Assembly: GCF_025847205.1 (NCBI RefSeq)
Contig: NZ_JAOYTH010000017.1
Span: forward strand, 62,001-126,000
DNA: 64,000 bases
Origin: Pararhizobium sp. YC-54
GTDB lineage: Bacteria; Pseudomonadota; Alphaproteobacteria; Rhizobiales; Rhizobiaceae
Direction: 5' to 3'
Program-made: the position numbers and the translations under genes
The notes under the pieces: model-generated
The model's database searches: none
Seen by the model: only the letters and a program-made list of their open reading frames with translations
What the model was told of the DNA's origin: nothing
Part shown: piece after piece, positions 17,726 through 26,131 of the stretch
Layout: each line of letters opens with the position of its first letter
How positions within the stretch are numbered: position 1 is the first letter of the stretch

Positions 17726-18742
17726 CTACAAGGAACAACTCTCTCGAATGTAAATGCGGAAACCAGTTTCGGTGCGCTCGGCTTCAAGTCGTCCATAGAA
17801 GGATAAGAATGATTGGACCAGCATCCTGGCCTCACCGATCGGATCCTGATCGATGACTGCATCCAGTATACCGCTCTGAAGCATTCTCCGGTTCTCTTCA
17901 GTGAGTTCATGCGTAATGAACACAGTGGAGTGCTCTCGCCCCAGGTCACTCAGAGCATCACCGACCTCTTCGCTCCCGACCGACGTGTTATACACGCCCG
18001 AGATCTCGGGATGTTGCTTCAACATTAAACTAACCTGACGTCGGATAATTCTCTTGTCCTCGAAGCTTTGGAGGCTCTTGCAGACGGTGCAGCTCGGAAA
18101 ACGATCCATAAGCACCGTTCGGAAACCCAGTTCTCGGTTGCCATGACCAAGAAAAGATCCAGGGCCAGAAATCAGCAGGATCTGCCCGCCAGCCGGGCCA
18201 AGGAAACGAGCCATCAATTCGCCGGCAACCCGGCCTTCGGCCTGCCCGCTCGCACCAATGAAGGCTATCCTGTCTAAATCCGGGAGATCCGATATCAGGG
18301 TAAATACGGGTTTATGACGTGTGAACTCGGCAAGACGCAACCGTATAGCTGGATCGTCAAAGGCGTTTATTGCTACGCCGTCGCAGGTCTGTTCGACCAT
18401 GGATATCTTTTCGACAATATGCCGAGCATCCAGCTTTCCGTACTCGAACACCCTCACCTGCAAGTTCAGGTAGCGATAGTCCAAAACCGCTTTCTGGAGT
18501 CCTCTGACCAAAGCTTCGAGAAACGGATCCGAACGGTTCAGCAGAAGTACGCCAAGACGTAGGATGCGGGTCGGACGCTGGTGAAGTGCACGGTCCAACC
18601 GCAGCTCCCGCGCCCAGTGCATGACCAACGCTTCCGTCTCCGGTTGCACACTGCCACGCGCGTTGATCACCCGGTCTACGGTCCCGACGCTGACTCCAGC
18701 GGCCACAGCCACGTCCGCGTAGGTTGTCTTCCGTCCAGTCAC
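17726..18742 (-). CDS. LacI-family transcriptional regulator
   Basis: A 338-residue regulator. The N-terminal LacI helix-turn-helix reads TYADVAVAAGVSVGTVDRVINARG (residues 7-30, given here as one motif region), with the hinge at about 45-60, followed by a periplasmic-binding-protein-like ligand domain (RILRLGVLLLNRSDPFLEALVRG onward). It is divergent from the amidohydrolase and sugar-type ABC genes, 142 bases away. A perfect 18-bp palindrome at 18754-18771 lies just before its start and is the likely operator. Its ligand is probably the imported carbohydrate or its derivative. Confidence 0.93.
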   Translation of the reverse strand: MTGRKTTYADVAVAAGVSVGTVDRVINARGSVQPETEALVMHWARELRLDRALHQRPTRILRLGVLLLNRSDPFLEALVRGLQKAVLDYRYLNLQVRVFEYGKLDARHIVEKISMVEQTCDGVAINAFDDPAIRLRLAEFTRHKPVFTLISDLPDLDRIAFIGASGQAEGRVAGELMARFLGPAGGQILLISGPGSFLGHGNRELGFRTVLMDRFPSCTVCKSLQSFEDKRIIRRQVSLMLKQHPEISGVYNTSVGSEEVGDALSDLGREHSTVFITHELTEENRRMLQSGILDAVIDQDPIGEARMLVQSFLSFYGRLEAERTETGFRIYIRESCSL

Positions 18743-18753
18743 CGCCTTACCTC

Positions 18754-18771
18754 ATGTTGGGTTCCCAACAT
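18754..18771. promoter_or_regulatory. Candidate LacI operator
   Basis: ATGTTGGGTTCCCAACAT has perfect 8-bp half sites around TT. It lies 12 bases upstream of the lacI-type start codon and 113 bases before the amidohydrolase, as expected for autoregulation and control of the divergent operon. Confidence 0.65.
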
Positions 18772-18884
18772 TGTAATCAGTTCCGACGCGAGTTCAAGTA
18801 GCCTAACGTCCTGTCTAAAGCTGAGCTCTTTCGAACCCTTGCGGACACCAGAACGAGCTCACGTGATTTTGTTCAGGACAGGTT

Positions 18885-20252
18885 ATGACAGACGATCTCT
18901 CAACATTCATTGCCCAATCGCCATTGTGCAGCACACACGAGCACACCGAGATCGACAGCTTCTATCAAGAAGCGCGCCACGATATTCTGACCCATCTATT
19001 TGATAACTATGTAATACACGATCTATACTCCGCCGGCGCAACTTCGCAATCAATCGAGGCCCTCCTTGACGTCAGTAATCCAGACATCGGGAGCAGGTTC
19101 AATGCGGTCGAAACCGCCTGGCAGCATATCAAAATGGGCGGATTTGCGGAGGCTGTCAGACTTGCCGCGTTCGAGCTCTTCGAGATAGAAGACATAAGCT
19201 CCCAGTCGTTGAGACGAGCGGCGGAAACCACCAATTTGGTTGGCGGTCCGGGCGAGCGGCTCAGGCTTTTGCGAGACGTTGCGAACCTGGACCATGTTCA
19301 AGTGGATCCGGGCAGGCGACCTTTGCCCCTCGAGATGCTTGGGCAGACCTTCTTTCATTACGACCTGAACGTCTTCGACCTCTGTAACGGCACGCCCGAA
19401 CTGTCGGAATTGACAGAGATTACAGGGGAGGAAGTCGATAGCCTTAGCACTCTCGCACTCTCTATCGAAAAGTTGCTGGAGGGCAGTCATAAATATGTCG
19501 TCGCACTTAAATCCCAGCACGCTTACAAGCGAACTCTGGAATGGACAGAACGCAGCGATGATGAGGCTGCATCGGCTTTAGCCTCGTGGCTCCGTCTCGG
19601 CGTCCATATCAGTGAAGCTGATCGTTTGTGCCTTGGAGATTGGTGCACATCGTACGTGGCGAGGCTTGCGGGAAAGTACAATCTGCCGTTCAAGCTGCAC
19701 ACCGGTCTCTATGGCGGTAATAACTTCATGGACCTGAAATACATCCCCGCCGGAAATCTCTCTCGCCTTGTCTCTCGACATCCGGATACACGCTTCTTGC
19801 TCATGCATATAGCTTATCCATACTCGGACGAGTTGATCGCCATGGCCAAACATTACAACAACGTCGCAGTCGATATGTGTTGGGCCTGGTCAATCAACCC
19901 CATACATGCCAGCGATTTTGTGCAGCGTTTTATTCATGGCGCTCCGGTCAACAAGCTGTTCATTTTTGGTGGCGATGCACTCACCCCTGCGGCGACCGTG
20001 GGATACGCATTGCAAGCTCGGCGCTGGCTCACACGCTGCCTTCGGAAGGAGGTTTCAGAGGGGTTTCTATCAGAGAAGTCAGGCGTCGATCTCGCGAGAT
20101 TTCTGATGATGGACAACCCTAAGGACTACTTCGAAGTGGCGGCTAAGAGCGCTGCTCTTCTTGCTGCGGGGTCCGACACAACTTTGCGTGAAGCCGGCAA
20201 TAATCCCTTCAGAAATCGGACGAGGTCGATCCGGAATAGTGGAAGGTCCTGA
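18885..20252 (+). CDS. Amidohydrolase-2 family metal-dependent hydrolase
   Basis: A 455-residue TIM-barrel hydrolase. STHEHTE (H18 and H20) gives the first-strand metal histidines. FKLHTGLYGG, LLMHIAYPYSDEL, VDMCWAW and FGGDAL supply the later metal and catalytic strands (the last with the conserved Asp). Uronate isomerase-like and other amidohydrolase-2 proteins share this pattern. AGGACAGG lies just before the ATG. As the first gene before a three-part sugar ABC importer, it probably processes the imported compound, a sugar derivative or lactone. The exact reaction cannot be read from the sequence. Confidence 0.8.
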   Translation: MTDDLSTFIAQSPLCSTHEHTEIDSFYQEARHDILTHLFDNYVIHDLYSAGATSQSIEALLDVSNPDIGSRFNAVETAWQHIKMGGFAEAVRLAAFELFEIEDISSQSLRRAAETTNLVGGPGERLRLLRDVANLDHVQVDPGRRPLPLEMLGQTFFHYDLNVFDLCNGTPELSELTEITGEEVDSLSTLALSIEKLLEGSHKYVVALKSQHAYKRTLEWTERSDDEAASALASWLRLGVHISEADRLCLGDWCTSYVARLAGKYNLPFKLHTGLYGGNNFMDLKYIPAGNLSRLVSRHPDTRFLLMHIAYPYSDELIAMAKHYNNVAVDMCWAWSINPIHASDFVQRFIHGAPVNKLFIFGGDALTPAATVGYALQARRWLTRCLRKEVSEGFLSEKSGVDLARFLMMDNPKDYFEVAAKSAALLAAGSDTTLREAGNNPFRNRTRSIRNSGRS

Positions 20253-20377
20253 AGAATGTATTCGCATAGTTTGAAATGCTTACCCGCCAGAGAGTTAGCG
20301 TGGAGGCGCATAGGTCAGCGAGACGGCCCGCCAGTGAGCCTGAAATGACCAACGACTCGTTCAGAGAGGAGAAGCCA

Positions 20378-21403
20378 ATGGCTTTGGACACACATCAAAC
20401 CGTCGCGGGAGGCAATGGCGAAGCAGCAGCGATCAGCGCCAAACGGCCCGAGAAGACTTTCATCGACAAACTCATGCTGAGGCCCGAATCCGGCGTCGTC
20501 ATCGCTGCCGTCGCCGTTTACCTGTTCTTTTCGGCGTTCGCCCCGCACTTCTTCTCGGATCGGGTTGCCTCGAACCTCCTGCTCAGTTCATCGACACTCG
20601 GCATCATAGCAGTCGGCGTCGCCGTCCTGATGATCGCCGGTCAATTCGACCTGTCAGTCGGATCGGTCTACGGCCTATCAGCTGGGATGGTGATCATGGG
20701 CGTAAACGCCGGGATTCCGGCAGTCGTGATGCTGCCGATCATTTTGGTCGCCGGGCTGATGATCGGCGCATTCCACGGGTTTCTTGTAACGAAGTTGCAG
20801 ATACACTCGTTGATCATCACGCTCGGAGGCTTGATGTTTTACCGAGGCGTGCTCCTAGCACTGACCGAGGGGTTTCCTATCCGGTTGAAGGTTCCCGATC
20901 CCTTCCTTCGAGCCTTCGATTTTAATTGGAACGGGATACCAGGGCCGTTCTTCTGGTTCCTTATTCTCGTTGTCATATTCGCTTTCGTTCTGACTTCCAC
21001 CCGGTTTGGCAACTGGCTCTTCGCCACAGGCGGCTCACCTGAGGCCGCGCGAGGCATGGGTGTTCCGGCCGAGGGGGTCCAAATTGCTGCGTTTGCCTTG
21101 AATTCGATGATGGCGTGTCTCGCCGGTTATGTATCCGTCGCACGTTTCTCAAGTGTAGATGCACTGCGTGGCCAGGGTATGGAACTGGAGGCCGTACTGG
21201 CGGTGGTTGTCGGTGGCGCGTCTCTCAATGGTGGATATGGCAGCATTGTGGGTGCGGCGTTGGGCGTCCTGATCATCAGCATGATCCAGCAAGGCCTGCT
21301 TCTGATGGGCATCTCCGTCTACTGGTACCAGGCCGGCATTGGCTTGCTGCTGATCGTCGCTGCTGTTGTCAATCAACGTGTGAGAATAAGGAATGGTGTG
21401 TGA
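20378..21403 (+). CDS. Sugar-type ABC transporter permease (RbsC-like)
   Basis: A 341-residue inner-membrane permease with about 9-10 hydrophobic segments. The BPD_transp_2 family motif region is visible as AGQFDLSVGSVYGLSAG and VVVGGASLNGGYGSIVGAALG. GAGGAG six bases before the ATG at 20378 supports this start over a frame beginning at 20276. The cytoplasmic N-terminal tail of about 30 residues precedes the first helix. It overlaps the ATPase gene by one base and works with the ATPase and binding protein that follow. Confidence 0.9.
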   Translation: MALDTHQTVAGGNGEAAAISAKRPEKTFIDKLMLRPESGVVIAAVAVYLFFSAFAPHFFSDRVASNLLLSSSTLGIIAVGVAVLMIAGQFDLSVGSVYGLSAGMVIMGVNAGIPAVVMLPIILVAGLMIGAFHGFLVTKLQIHSLIITLGGLMFYRGVLLALTEGFPIRLKVPDPFLRAFDFNWNGIPGPFFWFLILVVIFAFVLTSTRFGNWLFATGGSPEAARGMGVPAEGVQIAAFALNSMMACLAGYVSVARFSSVDALRGQGMELEAVLAVVVGGASLNGGYGSIVGAALGVLIISMIQQGLLLMGISVYWYQAGIGLLLIVAAVVNQRVRIRNGV

Positions 21404-22185
21404 TGACCAAGGATTCAATTTCCCCCCTTCTTGAACTCAAGGAAATCACGAAATCGTTCGGCCGCGTTCATTCTCTGCGTGGGATTAACATGGACGTGAA
21501 GCCAGGTGAGGTCCTGGGGCTGCTTGGAGACAACGGCGCAGGCAAGTCGACGCTGATCAAGGTCTTCGCCGGTGTCCATCAGCCTACGAGCGGACAGATC
21601 ATCTGGCAGGGTCAGCAGACGTCGCTCGACTCTCCGAGAGCGGCCATGGCGAAGGGCATTTCGGTTGTCTATCAGGACCTGGGCATCATCCCGCTTTTGA
21701 GCATCTACCGAAACTTTTTTCTTGGCCGAGAAGAAGAAGTCTCCGTCAAACTGCCTGGCTTGATGGTGTTGAAGAAAGGGCAGATGCGCGAAATTGCTCG
21801 CAAATCGCTTTCTCAACTCGGCATCCACATCACCGATGTCGACCTGACGGTTGCGCGCCTTTCGGGCGGCGAGCGGCAGTCGATTGCCATCGCAAGGGCG
21901 GTGCATTTCCAGTCAAAGCTGCTGATCCTCGATGAGCCAACCGCGGCGTTGAGCCTGAAGGAAACGGCCAAGGTGCTCGCCTATATCCAGGAGGCCAAGC
22001 GGCAGGGTGTGTCCGTCGTCTTCATCACCCACAACATCTCCCACGCCTATGAAGTCTGCGACCGGTTCACCGTGCTCTATCATGGCAAAGTGGCCGAAAC
22101 GACGTCTCGGGAGGATGTCAGCGAGCAGGAACTCGCAAATCTAATCAACACGGGAACACGAGCGAGCCGCCGGCTCGCCGTTTAG
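21403..22185 (+). CDS. Sugar-type ABC transporter ATP-binding protein
   Basis: A 260-residue single-domain ATPase. Walker A is GDNGAGKST, the signature is LSGGERQSIAIARA, Walker B is LLILDEPTAALS, and the switch His is in FITHNISHAYEVCD. Many RbsA-type ATPases are double-domain at about 500 residues; this is the half-size form seen with FrcA-type fructose/ribose importers. An open frame reaches back to 21115, but the homology begins at MTKDSISPLLELKEIT, so the ATG at 21403, overlapping the permease stop, is the start. It energises uptake together with the neighbouring permease and receptor. Confidence 0.92.
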   Translation: MTKDSISPLLELKEITKSFGRVHSLRGINMDVKPGEVLGLLGDNGAGKSTLIKVFAGVHQPTSGQIIWQGQQTSLDSPRAAMAKGISVVYQDLGIIPLLSIYRNFFLGREEEVSVKLPGLMVLKKGQMREIARKSLSQLGIHITDVDLTVARLSGGERQSIAIARAVHFQSKLLILDEPTAALSLKETAKVLAYIQEAKRQGVSVVFITHNISHAYEVCDRFTVLYHGKVAETTSREDVSEQELANLINTGTRASRRLAV

Positions 22186-22205
22186 GAGGCTAACGGGAGG
22201 AAACC

Positions 22206-23201
22206 ATGGCCAAATTCACTGTACGACTCATGACATCTGGCATTCTGGCAGCTGCAGCAGCGACGCTTGCGGCGGGGACTTCACAGGCAGCTGACCGCTG
22301 CGACGGCAGGAAACCATACCTCATTTATTATGCGACACATGCTGTGGCGGAGCCGGTTTGGGCGACCGTCAAGAAGGGTGCCGAACAGGGTGCGGACGAC
22401 AACTGCCTGAAGATCAAGTGGACGCAGGACGACAAGTTCTCGATTGAAACAACGATCAACCGCATGGAAACGGCCATCACAGAGAAGCCGGACATGCTGG
22501 TGATCACCGCCACTGATCCAACAGCTATGCGACCGACAGTCGAAAAGGCTAAGGCAGCAGGCATCCCAATGATCGCGATCAATGTGCTTGATCCCGCGCC
22601 TAAGGATCAACGACTTCCGTACCTCATAGGAATTGGTGCCGGCCTTTATTCAAGTGGTGTTGCCGCCGCCGAGCAGGTCCTGAAAGTTAATCCTCATCCC
22701 AAACGCGGAATCGTGCCCAACCATGTCCCCGGCCATGCCGGTTTGGAGCAGATGGCGAAGGGTTTTACTGACACGCTCGCCAAGGCCGGTGCGCAGACCG
22801 AAGTCATTGCAATCGGTACTGACGTCTCTCAAAGCTCCGCGATGTTGTCTAATTACTTCTTGGCCCATCCCGACACTGACGCTGTATTCTGCATGAACTC
22901 CGGGCCCTTCTGCTTCGAAACGCTTATGGACGTCGAGCGCCGCGAAAACCTCTCGAAAACAGTCTCGAACGTCACTTTCGATGTCTCGCCGGCTTTGCTC
23001 GACGCAATCGCGAACGGCGAGGCGATTGCTGGTATTGACCAGCTCATGTACCTGCAGGGATATCTTCCTGCGGTTATCGCCAGGACCTACCTGGACTACG
23101 GCATGTTGCCGGATGCCGACATCGTCACGGGCCCGGCCATCATCGACAAGTCCAATCTCGACAAGGTCAAGTACCGCTTGATGGAGGCAGGCCTCAACTA
23201 A
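22206..23201 (+). CDS. Sugar-type ABC transporter periplasmic substrate-binding protein
   Basis: A 331-residue receptor of the Peripla_BP_4 (ribose/galactose) type. A signal peptide (about 1-29, TSQAA) precedes RKPYLIYYATHAVAEPVWATVKKGAEQG, the first strand and helix of the fold. EKPDMLVITATDPTAM and GIDQLMYLQGYLPA correspond to the hinge and ligand-side segments. GGAGG stands just upstream of the ATG and the gap to the ATPase gene is 20 bases. It is the last gene of the operon. A GC-rich inverted repeat just after the stop (23213-23240) and a stronger one at 23443-23477 may end transcription. Confidence 0.92.
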   Translation: MAKFTVRLMTSGILAAAAATLAAGTSQAADRCDGRKPYLIYYATHAVAEPVWATVKKGAEQGADDNCLKIKWTQDDKFSIETTINRMETAITEKPDMLVITATDPTAMRPTVEKAKAAGIPMIAINVLDPAPKDQRLPYLIGIGAGLYSSGVAAAEQVLKVNPHPKRGIVPNHVPGHAGLEQMAKGFTDTLAKAGAQTEVIAIGTDVSQSSAMLSNYFLAHPDTDAVFCMNSGPFCFETLMDVERRENLSKTVSNVTFDVSPALLDAIANGEAIAGIDQLMYLQGYLPAVIARTYLDYGMLPDADIVTGPAIIDKSNLDKVKYRLMEAGLN

Positions 23202-24031
23202 AGCAGCAAATTAGGCGCGGCAGATCTTGTTGTTGCGCCTGCTGTTTGATGGGTACGCAGCTCGTTTACATCTGGAACCAGGTTTTGCGATCTGGCCGAG
23301 TCGACGCCCACGAACTCTTGAAAAGGTCCGGCATCGCGTGATGCACGCCGGCCTGAATCATTCGACCGCGGCACTTGCTTAGGTTGAGCCACCTTCCACC
23401 CTCCCAGTGGAAGCGTCTTCCACCTCCACGGAAGACATTAAGAAATGATCGGGCGGGACGATCTCGCCCGATCATTTAGGGAGCATGAAATTGATGACAT
23501 GAATTTCGGCACGCGCAACGACGAGGCGACGCCAACGAACCCTGAAGACCGCGCCGCTATCTGTGTTCCCTCGGCAGAAAAAGTCATAAGCCCCGAGAAG
23601 CCGATCAATGCAAACGATTTTCCGCCATCGATTTCAATGTAGCACCTTGTCGACTCTTGAGCATGCCCGGCTGGCGGCTGCTACTCGACGATGATCCTCC
23701 GGTCTGTCACGGCGGCATGGCATACTGCACCCTGAACTTCTCAATCACCAAAGTGAATGGCCGGGGATAGCGCTGAGGAGGATTGTAAGGAACGAGATCC
23801 TCGCCGTCTGCGGCGTCTGATTACGTCGACGAGCGATCACTGCGCTAGGATCGAGCGGCTTGCGAACGCGCTCGGACGAGGAAGAGGACGGCCGGGCCGC
23901 GAAGGGCAACGAACCGGCTACAAAGCTTTCGGATCTGCTCGATGCTTATGCTGGAATGATCTCAGGTCCCGGTCATCGACTGGCGCAGGAGCTGATCGGG
24001 AAGGTAACGAGGGCCGCAATGACGAACAAAC
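23202..24031. other. 830-base gap with no supportable gene
   Basis: Short frames here lack family signatures and good ribosome sites. The region holds the hairpin at 23443-23477 and is the junction between the sugar-ABC cargo and the plasmid backbone, so it may contain decayed genes. Confidence 0.5.
23443..23477. terminator. Perfect 13-bp hairpin
   Basis: AAATGATCGGGCG and CGCCCGATCATTT are perfect inverted copies with a 9-base loop. It lies 241 bases after the ABC operon. The AAAT...ATTT ends resemble a bidirectional terminator, but the distance leaves its partner gene uncertain. Confidence 0.45.
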
Positions 24032-24739
24032 TCAGTCCTCCGGAACGGCGCTGTCATGCTCAGCGGTCGTGCCTTCTTCAAGCGCCTGTCGGCTGAGCAG
24101 CCCGGCATCCTCGAGCCGCTCGAGGTCGGGCATGTCGCGCAAAGTCTCAAGGCCGAACGCCGACAGGAAATGCCTGGTGGTCACGTAGGTGTAGGGCGCG
24201 CCGGGTGTCGGACTACGCGGCCCGGAGCCAAGGAATCCGGCGTCGCGCAAACTGGCGATGGTATCGCGGCTCACTTCTTTACCGAACATTTTTGACAGCT
24301 CTCCGCGCGTGACCGGCTGCAGGTAGGCGATCGCCGCCACCACCGCGGCCTCGTGCTCCGACATTGCCGCAGCGGCGGAGGACGAGCGCGTGGGCGCCTG
24401 TGAGGCGCGGATCGCCGAACCATAGGCCGTGCGGCTGCGATGCTGCCAACCGCCGGCGACCGCGACGATGTCGTAGGGACGCGCGCGGAGTTCCTCACGC
24501 AAGTCGTCGATCAAAAGCTCGATGCTGCATTCCCGACCAACGACCCGCGCCAGGGTCTCGCGGCCGACCGGCTCGGCCGACGCGAAGATCACCGCTTCGA
24601 CGCGCAGCATCCATTCCCGCCAGCGCAGTTCCGGCGGCAGCTCCTCCAGTTCCCGATCAAAGAGGCGTTCGCCTCCCTCACGTTCGTCTGCAGCGTTCGC
24701 TTTCCTTCGCGATGGCTTGGCTGTAGGAGCTCCGGCCAT
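24032..24739 (-). CDS. scpB: Plasmid-borne ScpB-like protein (SMC-ScpAB family)
   Basis: A 235-residue ScpB homologue made of two winged-helix units: REWMLRVEAVIFASAEPVGRETLARVVG (about 40-70) and AAVVAAIAYLQPVTRGELSKMFGKEVSRDTI (about 130-160), then GAPYTYVTTRHFLSAFGLETLRDMPDLE, a strongly conserved ScpB end. Chromosomal ScpB works with ScpA and Smc in chromosome compaction. No scpA or smc lies in this window. The ATG at 24739 begins two bases after the DUF1403 stop, so the two are coupled. An extension to 24835 would run into DUF1403 and is not used. I infer a plasmid segregation or recombination role. Confidence 0.85.
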   Translation of the reverse strand: MAGAPTAKPSRRKANAADEREGGERLFDRELEELPPELRWREWMLRVEAVIFASAEPVGRETLARVVGRECSIELLIDDLREELRARPYDIVAVAGGWQHRSRTAYGSAIRASQAPTRSSSAAAAMSEHEAAVVAAIAYLQPVTRGELSKMFGKEVSRDTIASLRDAGFLGSGPRSPTPGAPYTYVTTRHFLSAFGLETLRDMPDLERLEDAGLLSRQALEEGTTAEHDSAVPED

Positions 24740-24741
24740 CC

Positions 24742-25695
24742 CTATAACCCGAAGATCCGGAAGGACGACCGGCCAGACAGCTCGCGCACAGCGTCGAAGC
24801 TCTCGATCCGTTCGAACAGGCGCGTGGCCGCCCAACGCGATAGGTTGCTGCCGGGCGCCGTGGCGGGGACGGCATCCTCAGTCAGCAGTTTGCGGATGAC
24901 GGCCTCGGCGCCCTTGGTGCGCAGTTTCGGCGCCACGGCCAGCAGTCGCGCGGCCCGGCGGTCGATGTTGGTGGCGGATCGCAGGGCGGCCTCGACGCCG
25001 TCAACCAGCGCCAGGCAGATCGCTTTTGGATAAGCCGGCTCGCCCGGGCGGACGCGACCGCGGCCACCGATGGTGCGGAAGGCGGTCCCAAAACGTTCGG
25101 GCAGCAACAGCGGCACGGGTTTCGGCCAGTTGAGCTTGTGGGCCAACACGGCGTCGGCTAGCCCGAGGGCCAACATTTCTGCATCCGGGCGGGTCGCGCA
25201 AATCGCTGCTATCAGGTCCGCCACCGCGAAGGGCGCCGCCCGCCCGGACTGGACGGCAGAATCGACCAAATCGGGGATCGCGGCAAGACCCTCGTCCCGA
25301 CGGATACCGACCAGCCCGGCAAGCCCCTGAACGAAGGGTGTGGTGATTATCGCCGATCGGCGTGCAAGCATTCGTGTGGACAGAAACAGCTTTCCGGCGG
25401 GGCCGGGATCGTCGCCGGCGACGGTCAGCAGGACGGCGTCCCGGATGGCGCCTTCCTCTTCGCTGCGGCCAAGCATTTTCGCGGCGACGGCGGCAGATTT
25501 GAGGGCAAGTCGATCGCGCCAGCAGCCGAGCCATGGCGGGGAGGTGCGGATCAGATCGTCGAGTGATTTCAGGGCGATACCGGCGGCGAAGGCGGCGTCG
25601 GTCTCGTTGACGTCGCGCCGACGCGGGAGCGCCCAGCCCGGCAAGCGGGACGACCAAATAGGGGCGATTGAAGCAGAGGGCGCTTGCGAATCCAT
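24742..25695 (-). CDS. DUF1403 family protein
   Basis: A 317-residue protein of a family almost confined to rhizobial plasmids, with no known activity. Alanine-rich helical character dominates. FAAGIALKSLDDLIRTSPPWLGCWRDRLALK (N-terminal third, read in parts) and FRTIGGRGRVRPGEPAYPKAICLALVDGVEAAL (about 210-245) are the best-conserved parts as I recall the family. It is transcribed with scpB and diverges from vapBC-int across a 187-base region holding a Xer-like inverted repeat. The constant pairing with ScpB suggests a shared DNA-segregation task. Confidence 0.75.
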   Translation of the reverse strand: MDSQAPSASIAPIWSSRLPGWALPRRRDVNETDAAFAAGIALKSLDDLIRTSPPWLGCWRDRLALKSAAVAAKMLGRSEEEGAIRDAVLLTVAGDDPGPAGKLFLSTRMLARRSAIITTPFVQGLAGLVGIRRDEGLAAIPDLVDSAVQSGRAAPFAVADLIAAICATRPDAEMLALGLADAVLAHKLNWPKPVPLLLPERFGTAFRTIGGRGRVRPGEPAYPKAICLALVDGVEAALRSATNIDRRAARLLAVAPKLRTKGAEAVIRKLLTEDAVPATAPGSNLSRWAATRLFERIESFDAVRELSGRSSFRIFGL

Positions 25696-25772
25696 GCGCC
25701 GGACTCTAATTCAGGTGCGCGGTTTATGCCAGTATTTTCGGCTTTAACCGCACCGCTCGTCGGTATCAAATT

Positions 25773-25801
25773 ACGTCCGATAAGTTTGCATTATCGGACG
25801 T
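25773..25801. repeat. Xer/dif-like inverted repeat, candidate recombination site
   Basis: ACGTCCGATAA and TTATCGGACGT are perfect 11-bp arms separated by the 7-base GTTTGCA. Arms of 11 bp ending ATAA/TTAT around a 6-8 base centre are the plan of dif and other tyrosine-recombinase core sites. A tyrosine recombinase gene lies 716 bases away. A T run (TTTTTT) follows the right arm, so a terminator is the main alternative, but no plus-strand gene ends nearby. Confidence 0.55.
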
Positions 25802-25841
25802 TTTTTCAGCGGTTGAAAATGCCGGGATTTTTTTGTAGAAT

Positions 25842-25867
25842 TCTAGAAAATATGGTATTTTTCTAGA
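25842..25867. promoter_or_regulatory. Candidate VapBC operator
   Basis: TCTAGAAAATA and TATTTTTCTAGA form an almost perfect inverted repeat around TGG, 15 bases before vapB. Toxin-antitoxin operons are usually autoregulated through such a palindrome overlapping the promoter. Confidence 0.55.
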
Positions 25868-25882
25868 CCAAGGTTAGCACGC

Positions 25883-26131
25883 ATGAGCCTCAGCATCAAG
25901 GATCCGGAAGCCCATCGCCTGGCGCAGGCGATTTCCCACGCGACGGGGGAAAGCATGACCCGCGTCGTCACCGAGGCACTGCGCGAGCGCCTGGCCAAAA
26001 TTGAACACCAAAAGGGCCGCGCCAGCGTTGAGGAACTGTTGGCGATTGCCGACCGGGCCGCCAGGCACGTCAAACACCCTTATGCCGATCATGCCGACTT
26101 GCTCTATGACAACAACGGCATTCCGAAATGA
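25883..26131 (+). CDS. vapB: VapB-type antitoxin
   Basis: An 82-residue antitoxin of the Rv0623/VapB type. The N-terminal MSLSIKDPEAHRLAQAISHATGESMTRVVTEALRERL (read in parts) is a ribbon-helix-helix DNA-binding unit common in these antitoxins. The C-terminal part, ending in HPYADHADLLYDNNGIPK, would wrap the toxin. It overlaps vapC by four bases. A palindrome at 25842-25867 is a likely self-operator. The pair may stabilise the plasmid by killing or arresting plasmid-free cells, the usual role of plasmid VapBC. Confidence 0.88.
   Translation: MSLSIKDPEAHRLAQAISHATGESMTRVVTEALRERLAKIEHQKGRASVEELLAIADRAARHVKHPYADHADLLYDNNGIPK

Noticed and set aside
21115..21402. Extended N-terminus of the sugar-type ATPase
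   Set aside because: It lies wholly inside the permease gene in another frame; homology starts at 21403.
24032..24739. Chromosomal location inferred from scpB
   Set aside because: scpB here is paired with DUF1403 rather than scpA, and is close to repABC and mobilisation genes, so a plasmid setting fits better.
25773..25807. Simple intrinsic terminator reading of the 11-7-11 inverted repeat
   Set aside because: Stem plus T run would fit, but the flanking genes diverge and no plus-strand gene ends before it; kept only as the alternative.
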